From: Sphagnum compactum
Lineage: Eukaryota; Bryophyta; Sphagnopsida; Sphagnales
Reading direction: 5' to 3'
DNA length: 64,000 bases
NCBI GenBank assembly: GCA_965153455.1
Contig: OZ234496.1
Span: forward strand, 4,101,207 to 4,165,206
The number at the start of each line of letters is the position of its first letter. Positions within the stretch are counted from its first letter, which is position 1. Below are positions 46,881-60,793 of this stretch, piece by piece. The notes under the pieces are model-generated. The model had not been told where the DNA came from, ran no database searches, and worked only from the letters and a program-made list of their open reading frames with translations. Position numbers and translations under genes: made by a program.

Positions 46881-49800
46881 ATGCAAGGCAGTAACAACAA
46901 GAGCAGAGGCGAGTTTTCATCTTTGGCTACACAGCTGCAGCAGGCATGGCTGCAATCGCAGATACCCAAAGCAGCAGTACAGAAGCGCGGCGGCAGGTTA
47001 TCGAGTATGATAATACCAGCAACAGCTCCTCAGAGAAGACTCGGAGGTTCGTCTTCTTCTTCGTTTTTATGCCCTGCACAGCCTGTAGTAGACCAAGGAT
47101 GCCTGTCATCGATTGTCCCGGGTTTCGCAACAAGCCACCGCCACCAGCAGAAAACGACTACTGTTGTTGTAGCTGAAGGTGTTCAGAAGTTGCCGCCTTC
47201 TTCTTCTGCGGCAGCATTCTTGGAAAGATGTGATTCTTCTTCGGGGTTTCCCGAAAGGCCTTTGCTGCCGATGCTTTCTTCCTACTCCACCAAGACTTCC
47301 AACTTCCCCGCTTCGCGTGCTGCAATCAACAACAACTCCTTGGAAATCTGCGACTACGACAACAGCTGGATTGACGAGATCCTGGGTGTTCCTGAAAAAG
47401 CCCAAGATCGCACTTTTGCCGATGATAATGGGCTGCTCCTCATGCGCGATTATACACATGGACTCGGGACTGCAGCATCCAGGGGAGGAGGATTCACGTC
47501 GGTGAACACCCATTTGTCGGGGAATGGAATGGATTCCGACTCCTCTGAGTACATGTACGAGGTACTGAACGCCACCCAGTACCTTGAACGTGAAGCTCAG
47601 GCCCCTGCACGGATTGGTGGTTATGGTCAGTCTCTTCCACAGCTGGAACAGGGAGGAGGGATGATTCCAAGTGGTGCTAAACGTTGGTTTCAGGCTGTTG
47701 ATGGTGGTGGTTGTGGTGATCTCCCTCGTGTTGATTTGGCTGATCTGCTTCTCAGGTAAGGGCACTACTGCCACTTTCTTGAACCTTTTGTTATAACCAA
47801 GTGATGCCTTACTGCCGTTTTCTTGAACCATTTACTGTATCCAAGTGATGCAGTTTGAAATCACACAATTTAGGTCTGAATTAACTGACAGAATGGCCCT
47901 GTAGTTAAATGTTCCAAGGATATTCTTCCGATCCTGCAACCCATCTATCCCCTGCTTAAACATCTCTCAGAGAATCTGCCTATGTTCTTCTTAAAAGCAG
48001 CTCAAACGAGGTCTAAATCCATGGACATAAATGATGTGGCAGAGTTCTAGAAAGGGTCGAGCTTTTGTCAAGCATAAGCCAACATAGCTTTTTTTCAAGA
48101 ACCTGTGCACAGCTTGGGCAAAACCCATCAAGTTCTTCAATGGGGTGACATTATCCATGGACATAAATGATGTGGAAGCACAGTTCCATAGAATGGGTTG
48201 AGCTTCTGTCAAGCATTATAGCCACCATAGCTGTTCAAGAACCTCTGAGCAGCTCAGGCAGAATAGGTAGGTATCCATGAAGTTTTTCAATGGGGTGACA
48301 TTTTTCATAATGATGTCTTACACTTCTCAGGTGTGCAAAGGTTGTGGAGCAGAAGGATGTGAGGAAGGCGAATGATCTCATTGGAGAGCTTCGTCAGCAT
48401 TCGTCAGCCTACGGAAATGGTGTGCAGCGAATGGCATACTACTTTGTGGAAGCTCTGGTGAACTTTCAATTCCTGTTATGTAGTACAAAACTGTTCTGCA
48501 TTGGTTTGTGTTGTGCTTGAATTTAGTGAAAAATAAATTCTGGCATTCAAAGTCATCCATCCACAGCTTCACAGATCCAGTGGATTATGAAGTGAGACTT
48601 CTATCTGTGATGAACATTTAGTCTATGCTTCATCATATTTGAAACATTACAATCTGAGAATTGGCTTCAGGATTCAGGGATCTCACTTTGTGGAGGATAA
48701 TAAGAGATTCCTCCAGAGTTGGTGAATTGAACATTCTTTGCTCTCCACCAGGAACCATGAATTAGCAACCTGCAAACTTCTTTTTAGTTTTTTTCCCTTT
48801 TGTGATGGATAGTTCTGGAATTGGCAGGCTGCCAGATTGTCAGGGACTGGTGGACGCCTTTATGCAGCTATCTGCAGCAACTGCCCTCCACCTGCTGTGC
48901 TGTTGAAAGCCTACTGTCTATATGTTGATAATGTTCCATACACGAAAATGAACCGCTTGTTCTCCAACATGACAATTCTAGATGCCTTCGAGGGTGCTTC
49001 AAATGTACATGTCATTGACTATGGTATCAGCCATGGTATCCAATGGCAATGTCTAATACAGCACCTTGCTACACGACCAGAGGGATCGCCCCATCTTCGA
49101 ATTACAGGTATCTTTGTCAATAAAAACCACAACTTTTATTGAAATGCTCCCTAACCTCCTTGTCATGATTTTCTTGTCTGCTTGCAACCTCCATTTACAT
49201 ACCTTTTTTCATCTGCAATATGGTATTCTGTTCTTGTCAGGAGAAGGACAAGATCTCAGGCTTAATGTAAAAACCTTATATGGTGCCACACATATTCATG
49301 TCAACAATGTTGGGTGTAATGCTTGGAATGTGGATTTGCAACCCATCTTTGAGGGAATATTTTGGGTACTTAGTTTAGTGCCACGTGAACAAACAACCAG
49401 GGACACAATATCACCAACACTAACATCACCTTTAATATTGTGTTGCAGGAATTGATCGGCCCCAACCTGGTTTTAATTCCTCAGCAAGAGTGCTGGAAAC
49501 TGGTCACAGGCTTACAGAGTTTGCCAAGATGTGGAGGGTACCCTTCGAATATCATGCTTTTTGTGAAAAATGGGAAAATATCTCTACTGCTCAGCTTGCC
49601 TTGAGGCATGATGAAGTGCTCGCAGTCAAGTGCTTTAAACTCCATTATCTTCTTGATGAGTCGGTCATGGCAGAAAGCCCCCGGAAAATTGTATTGAACA
49701 GGATCCGGAGCTTGAAACCCAAGGTAAGATCATGAACCAACATTCCTTTTGGATTCAAGTATATACCTTTCTGTTTGTGAGACAGCGAGTGACAGGCTTA

Positions 49801-50304
49801 CATTGTCTTTCAAGTCATGAAGGTGTTGTGCTGATGTCATGCTCATTGGTGGTCTTTGTTGTGAAGGTCTTTGTTGAAGGAGTGGTGAGTGCAGGCTACA
49901 ATGCACCCTTCTTTATGTCACGCTTCCGTGAGTGTGTGAAACATTTTTCGACAATGTTTGATTCTGTGGAAGGGTCACTTCCACCTGATGATCCAGACAG
50001 GGTATTGCTTGAACAAGAATGCTTTGGAAAGGAAATTCTGAATATTGTAGCTTGTGAGGGCTTGGAGCGAGTTGAACGTGCTGAGCCCTACCGGCAATGG
50101 CAATCAAGAACTCAACGAGCTGGATTCACACAGAGGCCGTTGAACCCCACGATTATGTCCAAAATGAAGGCCATGATGGGCTCATATCCCAAGGAGTTTG
50201 GCATTGGAGAAGATGGTGGCTGGATCCTCACTGGATGGAAGAACCATATCATTTACGGACTGTCTTCCTGGGAGCCCAATCTGGTAGCTACTACTATCCC
50301 TTAA
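46881..50304 (+). CDS. GRAS transcription factor, LISCL/SCL14-like (5 exons)
   Basis: Exons 46881-47755, 48331-48457, 48828-49107, 49449-49723 and 49867-50304 sum to 1,995 bp (664 aa). All introns are GT...AG and frame is kept. The N terminus (about residues 1-283) is low-complexity, rich in Ser, Gln and Gly, with a CDYDNSWIDEILGVPEKAQ acidic patch that may activate transcription. The GRAS domain starts at DLADLLLRCAKVVEQKD, followed by LRQHSSAYGNGVQRMAYYF (LHR I). The VHIID core is VHVIDYGISHGIQWQCLIQH; next come RITGIDRPQPGF, PFYRE (YNAPFFMSRFREC), ACEGLERVERAEPYRQWQ (RVER) and SAW (GWILTGWKNHIIYGLSSW). QHSS, the DYGxxxGxQW core and RVERxExYxQWQ point to the LISCL subfamily (stress/detoxification regulators such as SCL14). 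The ATG at 46881 was chosen because earlier in-frame text is basic leader. An upstream in-frame ATG at 46806 is possible. Confidence 0.94.
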
Positions 50305-52442
50305 ACCTCTTCCTTGTCCTCCCCTCTTTTCTGCAAGGCCTACCCAAGAAGCTCTTGTGTGAAACACAACCCCAACATCTATGAATCCCAATCATTTGTT
50401 CTTTTCATGAATGTACACTAAAGCAGGAAATGCACAGCTTAATCTGGTTTCTTAGTGTTCTCCTTCTGCACATACCACACTGGCTCTTGAGTCCATAGAT
50501 ACGGAAAAACAATTTTGCAAGTCATGATCAGCTGCAGACATAAAAGAGGTGATGAATGGTATTGGCAAATGTACCATAAAATATGTTTATTAAAAAGTGC
50601 TTTTTCTTTCTCTGTTCAATCTCATCATTAAATTGAACAAAATTGCCATACTTTTGGTGTAGTTCCCAAAATACTCACTGAAAGATCTATCCACAATTGC
50701 CACCTGTTTTACGGTAGCTAGAATTCTCAATTCTTCAGAGTTCTTGAGACCTGTGTAAACAGAAGTCATTGGATATCAGTATATAGCTATTATCTGCAAG
50801 TGTTTTTTTGGGCTGGAAAACAAATGTGTTTTTGCTATCTCTGCAAGTGTTTTCGTGCTCAAGTGTGTGAAGATGTAAGTAGAGATGTCCTCCAGTAAAA
50901 CACTGATGTTTGGGAGAGTTGGTTAGATATGTGAGTGAGATAATGAAATTTTCCAGTTAAAACACTGGTGTTTGTGAGGATGTTTGTAAGGATGAACTTT
51001 ATTTTCAAAATTAAGTTTTAAGTTCAAAGTTGCACACAGAAAAGTAGCTTACAACACCACAATCTTTTTGGCTCCCAAATCATTGAACTTTAAAACTCGA
51101 AAGGCACATAATAACTGCCATTCACATAAAATATATAAATTTCAAAAGCATCTGTGCATCCAATTTATCAGATCTCAAACTTTCCAAATCAAAAACATGT
51201 CATGAACAGGTATTTAGGAAATTTTGAATGCACCATCAATTTTGAATTAGCTTTCAATTTGATAACAACTTGGCAAATCTGAAATTGAAAGCTTGTGGTG
51301 ATAAAAGTTTTGTCCAAATACATTGTGGGGCACACATTGTAAAGGGTCCTTAAAGGACAGCAAAAGTAGAATGCGGTACCTTAATGCTTGTGTACAAGGA
51401 AAAAATCAACACACATCTCCAGTAAATTCTTTTCAATGTGTACCGCTGCAGGCTAAACAATGGGATTTAACAACCCACTTTTAACCCCATAAGCTGTGTT
51501 CATTAACAATTGGTTCATCATGCAATTGCTCTGCCCCTTATGGCAAGTTCAAAGCAACACCCAAATAAATAAAATAGGAAATGATTCATGAAGTTCTGAT
51601 AAACTGAACTTCCAAGTTCAAAGCAACACTTGCTGCCCCTTATGACAAGTTCAAACCCTCAACTTCCATCAAAGTGAAACATGGTGAACATTCCTCAAAG
51701 TGCGGGACCAAATGAAAACATCTTTCCATAGTCTCTCACAAACCTGCACCATTTGAGAGACTGCCAGAAGGTGCTAACTCAAGAGGTTCAAGGTATAGTA
51801 TGACTGATCGAAGAGTCTCAAGTCCCAAACATCAGCAAAATAGATCACAAATACAGACAAGAAACTGAATACACAGAGCAATTGAAAACTTAGCTGATGC
51901 TGAATGCTGAGAAACCGGCAAAGATTAAAATATAGAACAAAATGCTTTGCCATTCTTCACAAACAATCCAAGTAACCTACCACATTATATGCTTGTCACC
52001 ATATATAAAACTGATGCATTATGTATCTACAGCCTGGCATCACTTACCTACACAATTTGTCATCAAAGGCAATTCAATAACTATTACCACCTAAAATCCA
52101 ACCTGTTATCCATTTGTTCCATTTCCAGACTATGCACCATAGCATCATAGCATCAACAGAATTGCCACACAACAGAATTGCCACAAAACACACCCCTCAG
52201 AAAGCTGTGGAAACACAGCTTCACATTAAAGGAAAAATTTCTCAGTGAACAGAAAGTTGATGAACCTCTTTCTATAACACTAACCCTAAAAACTGATCGA
52301 AGCTTGAACCCATTATTAGCACAGGTGAGTATGCCTGAAATCTTAAATGTGTTTCCTCAATAAATGTAGATATTAAGAACCTCCTCAACTCTAGAGCATG
52401 CCCTAACTCATACATATTATCTGTCGCCTAGATTGTATTTGT
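50305..52442. other. Convergent intergenic region
   Basis: Holds the 3-prime ends of the GRAS gene and, on the other strand, of the EF-G gene. No further gene, repeat or RNA was recognised. Confidence 0.5.
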
Positions 52443-55400
52443 CTATACGGTTGCCCTTTTACTTGAATATTCTTTCACAAGCTGTGATTGCACATCTTGG
52501 GGTACAGCTGCATGTTGAAAGTACTCCATAGTGAATTCTCCTTTGCCCTGCCAGAAACAGAAATTCACCGTACATCTTTCAGTCTCCACCACCACTTCTG
52601 AAGCAACTCACTAACATGCATTACACAATCAAAGCCTATTATTTTCTGTGCACATAAAATATTGTAATGTCAGAGATGGTTGCATTGTAAGCCCCTTACA
52701 ATGGAATTTCTCAAGATGTTCACTTCAATGGATTATGAGTGAGAAAACATGCTGGTTGTTTCAGAAAACAAACCTGTGTCATTGAGCGCAAGCCAGTTGA
52801 GTAACCAAACATGTTATTCAAGGGTACCTGTACAATGAAAGAGAAAGTCCCGCATTTGTCATGAAAATATCTAGATTGCAGGTCCATGCGTCCTTTCTAA
52901 CTGGGTTATCATTTTTTATGTCCTTATTCAACACATAGAGTATGATTTCTGCAACTACGAGAATGAGAGAAGTTCAAACATTTCTGCTCATATGTTCTCA
53001 CATGCATTACTTTGACAGATACCAACATACTCCAACTGCATTATCATGTCCTTATGGAGCTGTACAAGAATTCCATGGCTTACCAACCCAATGTAAAAAC
53101 CTAGCAGCAACAGAAAGGAGTGCTATTCCACAGTACACGAAAAACTGTGAACCTTGGAGTCTTCAACCCTAAGCAGAAGGAACAACCTACATACTGCAAC
53201 TCACTCCAACATGATAAGGTAGTACTTACATGTGCTTGGACAACTGCGTCATCTCCATCCTGGTCACTCCCTACAATTATGCCTTTCCTCCTGCCAATTG
53301 AATCACTTCATTTGTAAGATCAAAAAGTTCCAAGGATTGTCAGATGAAATTTGGGCCATCCCCTACTGGTGCACAAGTGAGATTCCACAAATTTCGAGCA
53401 CCTCTTCATGTGTTTATGACTCAATGCAATTCCTACTTTGCTCTAAAGACATCCAGACACAAACCTCAGAGTCCCTGACACTAGAACTCAGGCCCAGTTT
53501 GAAATGAACCCTTCACAACCATGTGCATACATGTGAATAAAACAGATGCTAGTTCAAGAGCTCATCTGGAACAGGAACCCAATTGCATAGCAAGTAACTG
53601 AAAAAATGAAGCTCATGACTGATGGAGAAATTAGAGCTCCATTGTGTAATCATTGTGCAGCATTTCAACCTCAGCAAGGAAGGGGATTGCAGAGGAAATT
53701 TCTTGTTGCCAGACCAACCTGTTAATATCTCCAATGATTGAACCTTGAAACTCAATGGGTGCCTTGAGCTCCACAAGCATTATAGGCTCCAGGATTGCTG
53801 GTCTAGCTGCCATATAGCACTGAATGGCACAAACCAAACCCATCATAAGAAATCCAATTGTACACACCCAACACAAGTGATGACACACAAATGGCTTTGC
53901 TTCATGAGCCATAACCCAACCATTGTTGTGCTCACTAAAACACTGAAATATAATTAACCTACCTGCCGAAAGGCATAAAGAGCTGCCAGCTTGAAAGCCA
54001 GCTCACTGGAGTCAACAGCATGCGAAGCGCCATCAGTCAAGACCACCCGTAAGTTCTCAACTGGATGTCCAATCAAAGAACCACTGCAAACACATCCCCA
54101 AATGAGATCGATTAACATAGAGCATCCTCAGGCTGATAATCCAGAAGTCACATTAATGGCCCATGTGGAAACAGACATTGCTTTCATACACATACTGTTA
54201 CAATTATCAAGCAGTTCACAAAGCAACAGAGAATGAATAAATGAGAAAGATGCTATAAGATCAAGGTACTCACGAGTTTTTAGCTTCAATAAAACCCTTC
54301 TCAATTGCCTGGATAAACTGTGATGGGACAGCTTGCCCAATCATCATATTCTCAAACTGAAATTTCTTCTCTGCTTCTTCTTCAGGCAGTGGCTCAATGT
54401 ATCTTCAGCACAAAAAGGAATACAAAGAATACTTGCATCAGAGAAGATGGCATCTACAAAGGTTGAGGCAAAGAGAACAAAGACACAGAAATGGACAGAA
54501 TGAAGCCCAAAAGTGTAATTGATAAGGATCAGCAAAATGCATTCCTTAGAAAGGACAAAAGGGATTGACTTGCTTGTGGATGTTTACTAAACTGAGATCA
54601 AGACAACAACCCAGAGCAGTTCATATGAGAACAAGTTGCATACCCCATGACACGACCATATTGGCCCTGACCCCCACTCTGCTTCCGATGCAAATAATCA
54701 AACTCAGCACGCTGGGTTATAGTCTCCCTAAAATTCACTTGAGGCTTCCCAACTACTGCTTCAACCTGCAAGAATACAAATGGCAAGGAATAAAGTCCAA
54801 GCTAGGGGTTTAAGTGGACACAGCTGCAAATCTCATATGCACAGTCTCTTCTGCTAAAGGCAGAACATCAAAACTTTGAAGCTTCTGAAATGGGGTTTGC
54901 AGATGTGAACAAAGACCTTGTACTCCCGACGGATTCGCTCAACATAGATATCAAGGTGCAGCTCACCCATTCCTGAAATGATTGTCTGGCATAGCTCACA
55001 ATATATGTTAGTCTCTGTATGACCACCACAGTCTATACAAGAGATGACATTGATGACAAACACAACACAATAGAAAGGGTGGCTATCAAAGCCCAGATAT
55101 GAAACCTACGTCTAGGTATTTTGCATCAGAGGTAAAAATCTAAGGAAATAACAAGCACTAACCTGTCCACTATCAGGATCTAGGCTAACACGGAATGTAG
55201 GGTCCTCTTTCTGAAAGCGATTCAGAGCCTTTGAAAACTGAACAACCCACCAGACACTGATTAGGCACCAATGCAATTTACTGCTTCCATATTTTCTTTG
55301 CTCACACATAGAAAACCCTGCAAGTATGAGTTCATTTGCCTGATGTCTGATATGTTGACAAGAGTATCCTACCTGGATAACATCTCTTAGAATCCTATCT

Positions 55401-58400
55401 TGCATCATCCTCAATAGTATGTCTTTGTATGCCCTCAAAGCATGCTGTTTTCATCACTATCCTGCTACCTTTGTTCTCTGAACATTGGTTCTTTGAGCTG
55501 ACAAGTAAATGTTAAATCAGTTTTCCTTCATGAGAACATCAAACTTGCAAACCTGACTGGCAAAAGGTTGTACCTGCGGGCCAACATCTTTGGATGCAGG
55601 GGCAATAGCAAGTGACATCACTGGCTCGGGGACATTCATGGATGTCATTGTGTATCGCACTGATCCATCTGTGAAAGTATCCCCTGTTCAACATCAACAT
55701 ATCACCAGCCCTGTTACTATTGTAAGCTGACACAGAGTGAAACAGTTTTCACATAGCTGCAAGTTCTGAGTCAACAAACTGTGGATTACACAAAGTTCAG
55801 ACTGAGGCAACAGTAATTAAGGACCATATTCTGAAACCTCTGAGACCATCTAAGGTATTCATAAAGTGTAGACCCCCAAACAAGGTACCAGGTTAAGCAC
55901 ACCTGATGAGCATTCCACACCAAATACTGCAACAATTTCTCCGGCATGAGCTTCTTGAATATCCTGTTACAAAATATATCAAAAGATTATACTGAGCAAC
56001 CAGCTGACCTCATCATGAGAGCATTTGTGTGGTTCTTTCACCAACCATTGTAAGGGCCTCCACAACACCACATGAAAATAATTAAAATCAAAACCACTGG
56101 TAGTATTACCATCCACTTGACAGATCAAAGTGCTTACAGACCAAACAGTAAAATAACAAGCATCTGCCAACACTCCACACTACTGTGAGATAGATACTGA
56201 GTGCTACATAGACAGATAACACAAGGGAAGATCTACTAACCTCCATATCATCTGCATGCATTCGCACCAGCCTTGGCACCTTAACCTTGCGCCCTGTAGT
56301 TGAGTTCACTATAAGATCACCACGTCGGATGGTACCCTCATATATCCTGCAATCCATACTCATGCACACTGATCATGATTGATCAAGTACTGATTGCCAC
56401 TAGTGACTTCAATGCCAAACACTTCAAGATACCACTAACAACCACACTTAACAGACAACTTTGTGAAGAGTTCTGAAATTCCACATTATAGAGCTCAGAG
56501 GAAATCCTTTCAAAAAGAAAAACTCATGGAAAGGCAACATAAGCAATACTACAAAATTAAGTACCATGGATTTGAACACAGTGATGGGACCAGAAAAGCC
56601 AATAATCAATCAGTTTCATCACATGGTGAAGCAAAGTGGTCACTGAACACTTCTAAGCACATGGTTCCTTGTATCAATTCAAATACTTTCACTTTGACCC
56701 AGTTACTTTTGGAGGATGGCCAAAACAAGCCTGACTTCACAAGTAGTAGCATGAGACATCTTGAATTGAACTCTTGAATTCATGCATATTTACAAGGGAA
56801 GTTGCTCCGCACCTCAAGTAGGTAAGCTGGCCAAAGCGACCCTCCTCCAACTTGAATGCAAGTGCCACTAGTGTTCCATCTGGAGACCCTGATAAATTCA
56901 CCTGCCTCAACAAAAATATAAGCAATTTCATTGAGAGAAAAAGCCATGAAAAGTATAATACCTTTGCTAGACTATACAATGTACACACTGTCTTGATTAA
57001 CAATCAGTTGATGAGGAGGCAATCAAAATATCTTCAGAAGTTTTCATCTCTTACAATTCAAGACAACCTAAAGGAGGTAATCAAACACTAATGCTGGCAT
57101 CTATTACTACTAGGATTAGACAATCCAAACAGAATCAAAGAGACCTGCTCACAAAAAATTGTCAATCTCACTTACAAGAAGTCTTCAAGGAATGAGAGAG
57201 GCAAGAGTGCATGGAAATTTTGTGAAGTTGGGCAAAAATTGTTACACACCTTTTCCTCCTGCTTGTTTTGGTCAAGAGCATGGTTGCTAACTTCAAGTGG
57301 ACATGGTAAGTAGCTCACAACACCATCCAGAAGTAGCTGCACACCCTGCTTTGCCCCACAATGCAAAAGAAAACATAAACAAGAAAGACTTTCTACCATA
57401 TAATGCAGCAGCCTGTAATGGTGAAAAATAGAGTTCGAGGTTAACTGTGCAACTTATCCCAGAGAGTTGAAAAAGCTCACCATGCTTGGAGATGTGACCA
57501 TTTCACTCACAATGTTACAAGACACTCACTGCTTGCTATATTGTCAAAGGCATTCTGATCAGCAGAATTAAATATTCCTTATCAACAGAAGACAATGTGG
57601 TTCAAACACATATCCTCATAAGTATTGACAACTTCCAAATACTTAGGATTGAAGTCAACCTGAATAGAATTGAGAGATGACCCAATAATCAGGTAGTAAA
57701 GATTCAGATCCAACAACATATCAGCAAACATTGAAAAGAAAATGAAGAAATTGGACCAAACCCTAAACAGCAAAGAACAGGGAAAATACTGAGGAGCAGT
57801 TTGAACAACAGCAACAGTCTCATGCATGTGCATGCTCAGTGACCTTCAACAGCAACATATATGGAAGTGGCCAGCTAACATAACATTGCAACTGACTTCC
57901 ACAGCTCCCAGCAGTGGGTGGACACCAATGTCAGTGTCAGTGCTGTAATGAGGTCGAGAAACTTGCCTTGTTCTTGAATGCACTGCCCATAAACACTGGT
58001 ATAAATTGGAGAGAAAGAGTAGCTCTCCGAACAGCTCCCTGCAATACATGTTCCAAACAACAATAGGTTTTTCCGTCATTCAAGCAACTGCCCCTAGACA
58101 GCCCTTGTCAGTCTCTCCTATGTATGGACTGCCATGCTATAGTAACAAGCAGATTATAAACCACAATACTATACATGTCCAACTATGCAGTTGCCTAAAC
58201 CATGGCCCCTGTGCAATACCCTGGTTATATGGCAAAAACAAATAAAGAACAATACATCAACTGGGTTGGGAAGATGCTGATAAGGAAACTAAAGTGGTGA
58301 AAATGAGGATATTGTACACAGGATGGTACACACCGCAAGTTCATCAGGTGTGATGGGATGATCATTTAGAAACAGATCTGCAAGCTCTTCATCCACCTCC

Positions 58401-60793
58401 GAAATGGCCTCAATGAGCTCACGTCTCTTCTCAGCCACAGCAGGAACAATGTCATTTGGCATGTCTGCCTCTGTCACCTTCTCTCTGCATAAAAGACATT
58501 ATGAAACAGACTTCACAAGGGATATGACAGCATCAAGCCCCATTTGCTTCAGCCAGCATTAACATGTACCTTTCTTCTCCTCTCACAAGACAAACTTTAC
58601 CACGTATCTATTGCTAACAGAAAACAACAGAGGAGGAAAACATAGGTAAAGCCAATGGAGAGACAGGCATATACAACCAACTTCATAGCTCTTGCCATCA
58701 ATAACTAGCTAGACAATTGTGATCTCTGGTACACACCCATGCACACCATGGAAGAAAAAGGCTCGGTTTTGGACCAGGTCAACAAGGCCTTGAAGTTGAT
58801 CTTCAAGTCCTATCGGGTACTGGATCGCTGCACAGTTGTGTTTCAGCTTCCTCCTCACCTGCATTTGCTCACAAGTATGAGAACCCAGAGACAATTATCA
58901 TTTGCAGTTAGGGTGCAGGGTTTAGATACCCAAGGTACATGTGGCAATCTATTTGAGAAAGGGAGGCAAAATAGATCACAAAGTTTCAAAAGATTACGCA
59001 ACCTGTCTGAGGAGCTAGACCAAATATCCACATGCACAAACCCTTAAGTACCAAGCCTGCATTGATAATGATCCAAGTCTCACAAAAGCAAGGAATCCAT
59101 AACCACAAACCTGGTCAATGACTTTCCAAGGATCTGCCCCTGAGCGGTCCAGCTTATTGATGAAGGCAACCCGAGGTACACTATAACGGCGCATCTGACG
59201 ATCAACAGTGATGGACTGGCTTTGAACACCACCCACGCTACATAATACAAGCACTGCTCCATCAAGAACACGAAGTGCTCTCTCAACTTCAATGGTGAAA
59301 TCCACATGACCAGGTGTGTCGATAATGTTAATCTGTCACCAAAGGACAAGAAAAATTATGAAGAAGACTCAACCCAGAAGGGGGGAAGAAAAGGCTAAGA
59401 AGATAGAAGTCATTGTAAATCAGTGATCACAGCACCTAATTGAAGCTCAGATTGCCAATTAACATCATCATATAATATCTACAGAAGCATCACAACACAT
59501 ATTAACACGTAGATGTTGGACACGGCACTGACCCAATATTTCCTAAAAATGCAAGCTCACATGCTAATTCCTGAAAGAAAATCTATCAAGCACAAGTAGC
59601 CTGGAAGTAGAAGCATATTGACAGACAATTAAACTGTCTTTGCCAGGAACACATGGCCTTGAAGGTCATGGATCAGAATATGTGAAGTTGTAAGAGGCAC
59701 AAATTAACTAATTTTTACATATATTGTGCTGTAATCCAATAAACCCTAAACCCTGAGCAAGAACCCATTGCACCTTGACTTCCACATCTGTATGTGCAGT
59801 AAACCAATAAACCCTAAACCCTGAGCAAGAACCCATTGCACCTTGACTTCTGCATCTGCATGTGCTGTATTCCAATAAACCTTAAACCCTGAGCAAGAAC
59901 CCATTGCACCTTGACTTCTGTATCTGCATGTGCTGCAATCCAATAAACCCTAAACCCTGAGCAAGAACCCATTGCACCTTGACTTCTGTACCTGCATGTG
60001 CTGTAATCCAATAAACCCTAAACCCTGAACAAGAACCCATTGCACCTTTTACTTCTGTATCTGCATGTCGATGGCAATAACATAGACATCTCACACAAGT
60101 GAATGGCCTGCAGTTCCAGCATGGGAGTTTCCCATTGCTCTTTGCACAGTTTAGCTCAGCCAGATGCCAGTCAAATGGACAATCAGCTTCAAGCCAGTGC
60201 AAGAACAAAACCTGAAGGAGTATTAGTGGATGATAGCCAAATTGATTCGCTTGACTGAATACATTTATCCCCTTGGATATCAGCAACAAGGGCTGAGGAA
60301 TTCGTAACTTTAGAGGGATAGGAACAGGAACCTGATTAGGTCCCCAAGTGCAGTAAGTGGCAGCAGATTGGATAGTGATTCCCTTCTCCCGCTCAAGGTC
60401 CATGGAGTCCATCTTTGCCCCGACTCCATCCTTGCCACGAACCTCATGGATCTCGTGAATGCGCCCCGTGTAAAACAACACTCGTTCCGTTAAGGTCGTC
60501 TTCCCGGAGTCAATATGTGCCGAGATTCCGATGTTGCGGATCTTCTCCATATTCTCCCGCCATGGCTGTTCCTTCTCCTCCCGAGGGCTTACCAACCCCG
60601 CTAGATGCCGCCTCAGAAACCCCTTGGACGAGAACTCGAAGCATGGCCTTATGCCGTGATGCACATTGGTCGACCAAAAGGTAGACGACAAGCCTGGCTC
60701 CGAATTCAGATAAGAAAGCGGAGAGCGGGCAAAGGCCAGTAGACGGGCACTCGCCCGAGCCATCGCTGGCCCCGCGCGCACAACACACTGCAC
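52443..60793 (-). CDS. MEFG1: Mitochondrial elongation factor G (19 exons)
   Basis: Exons: 60793-60332, 59332-59111, 58858-58737, 58484-58334, 58038-57967, 57345-57250, 56901-56813, 56346-56241, 55963-55903, 55683-55574, 55237-55163, 54985-54917, 54765-54644, 54402-54274, 54083-53963, 53819-53719, 53290-53230, 52827-52774, 52547-52443. They total 2,328 bp (775 aa) with frame kept throughout. The protein is the GTPase that translocates tRNA and mRNA on mitochondrial ribosomes. Motifs: G1 [21 protein letters not shown], shown as [10 protein letters not shown]2 [13 protein letters not shown]3 DTPGHVDF; G4 NKLD; G5 region GSAFKNK. Domain II is [20 protein letters not shown]; domain [22 protein letters not shown]; the C-terminal end [20 protein letters not shown]. 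An Arg/Ala-rich presequence of about 75 residues indicates mitochondrial import. A second ATG at 60763 ([10 protein letters not shown]) may be the true start. The intron after 57967 uses a GC donor (AAG|GCAAGT). Confidence 0.95.
57640..57920 (+). repeat. Dispersed fragment shared with 3196-3430
   Basis: Lies inside EF-G intron 6 (57346-57966). It aligns with the zinc-finger-like remnant near 3.2-3.4 kb over AATGACCCAATA-type text, AACAACATRTCAG, ACAGGGAAAA, CAGTGACCTTCAACA and GCAACATATATGG. In one frame both encode related peptides ([11 protein letters not shown] here, PSTSTYMVTTS there). Confidence 0.6.
59738..60070. repeat. 68-bp tandem repeat with telo-box core in EF-G intron 1
   Basis: Nearly five head-to-tail units carry CCAATAAACCCTAAACCCTG, AGCAAGAACCCATTGCACCT, TGACTTCTGTATCTGCATGT and GCTGTAAT. 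Each unit contains a telomere-like AAACCCTAAACCCT. Copies differ at only a few positions, so the expansion is recent. It makes repetitive open frames on the minus strand that are not coding exons. Confidence 0.95.

Noticed and set aside
47106-47831. 241-codon minus-strand frame
   Set aside because: It is antisense to the GRAS first exon; the plus strand continues into a complete GRAS domain.
59746-60320. Readthrough of EF-G exon 1 into repeated [15 protein letters not shown]-like peptide
   Set aside because: It comes from the 68-bp intronic tandem repeat. Splicing at 60332 restores the EF-G G-domain sequence.
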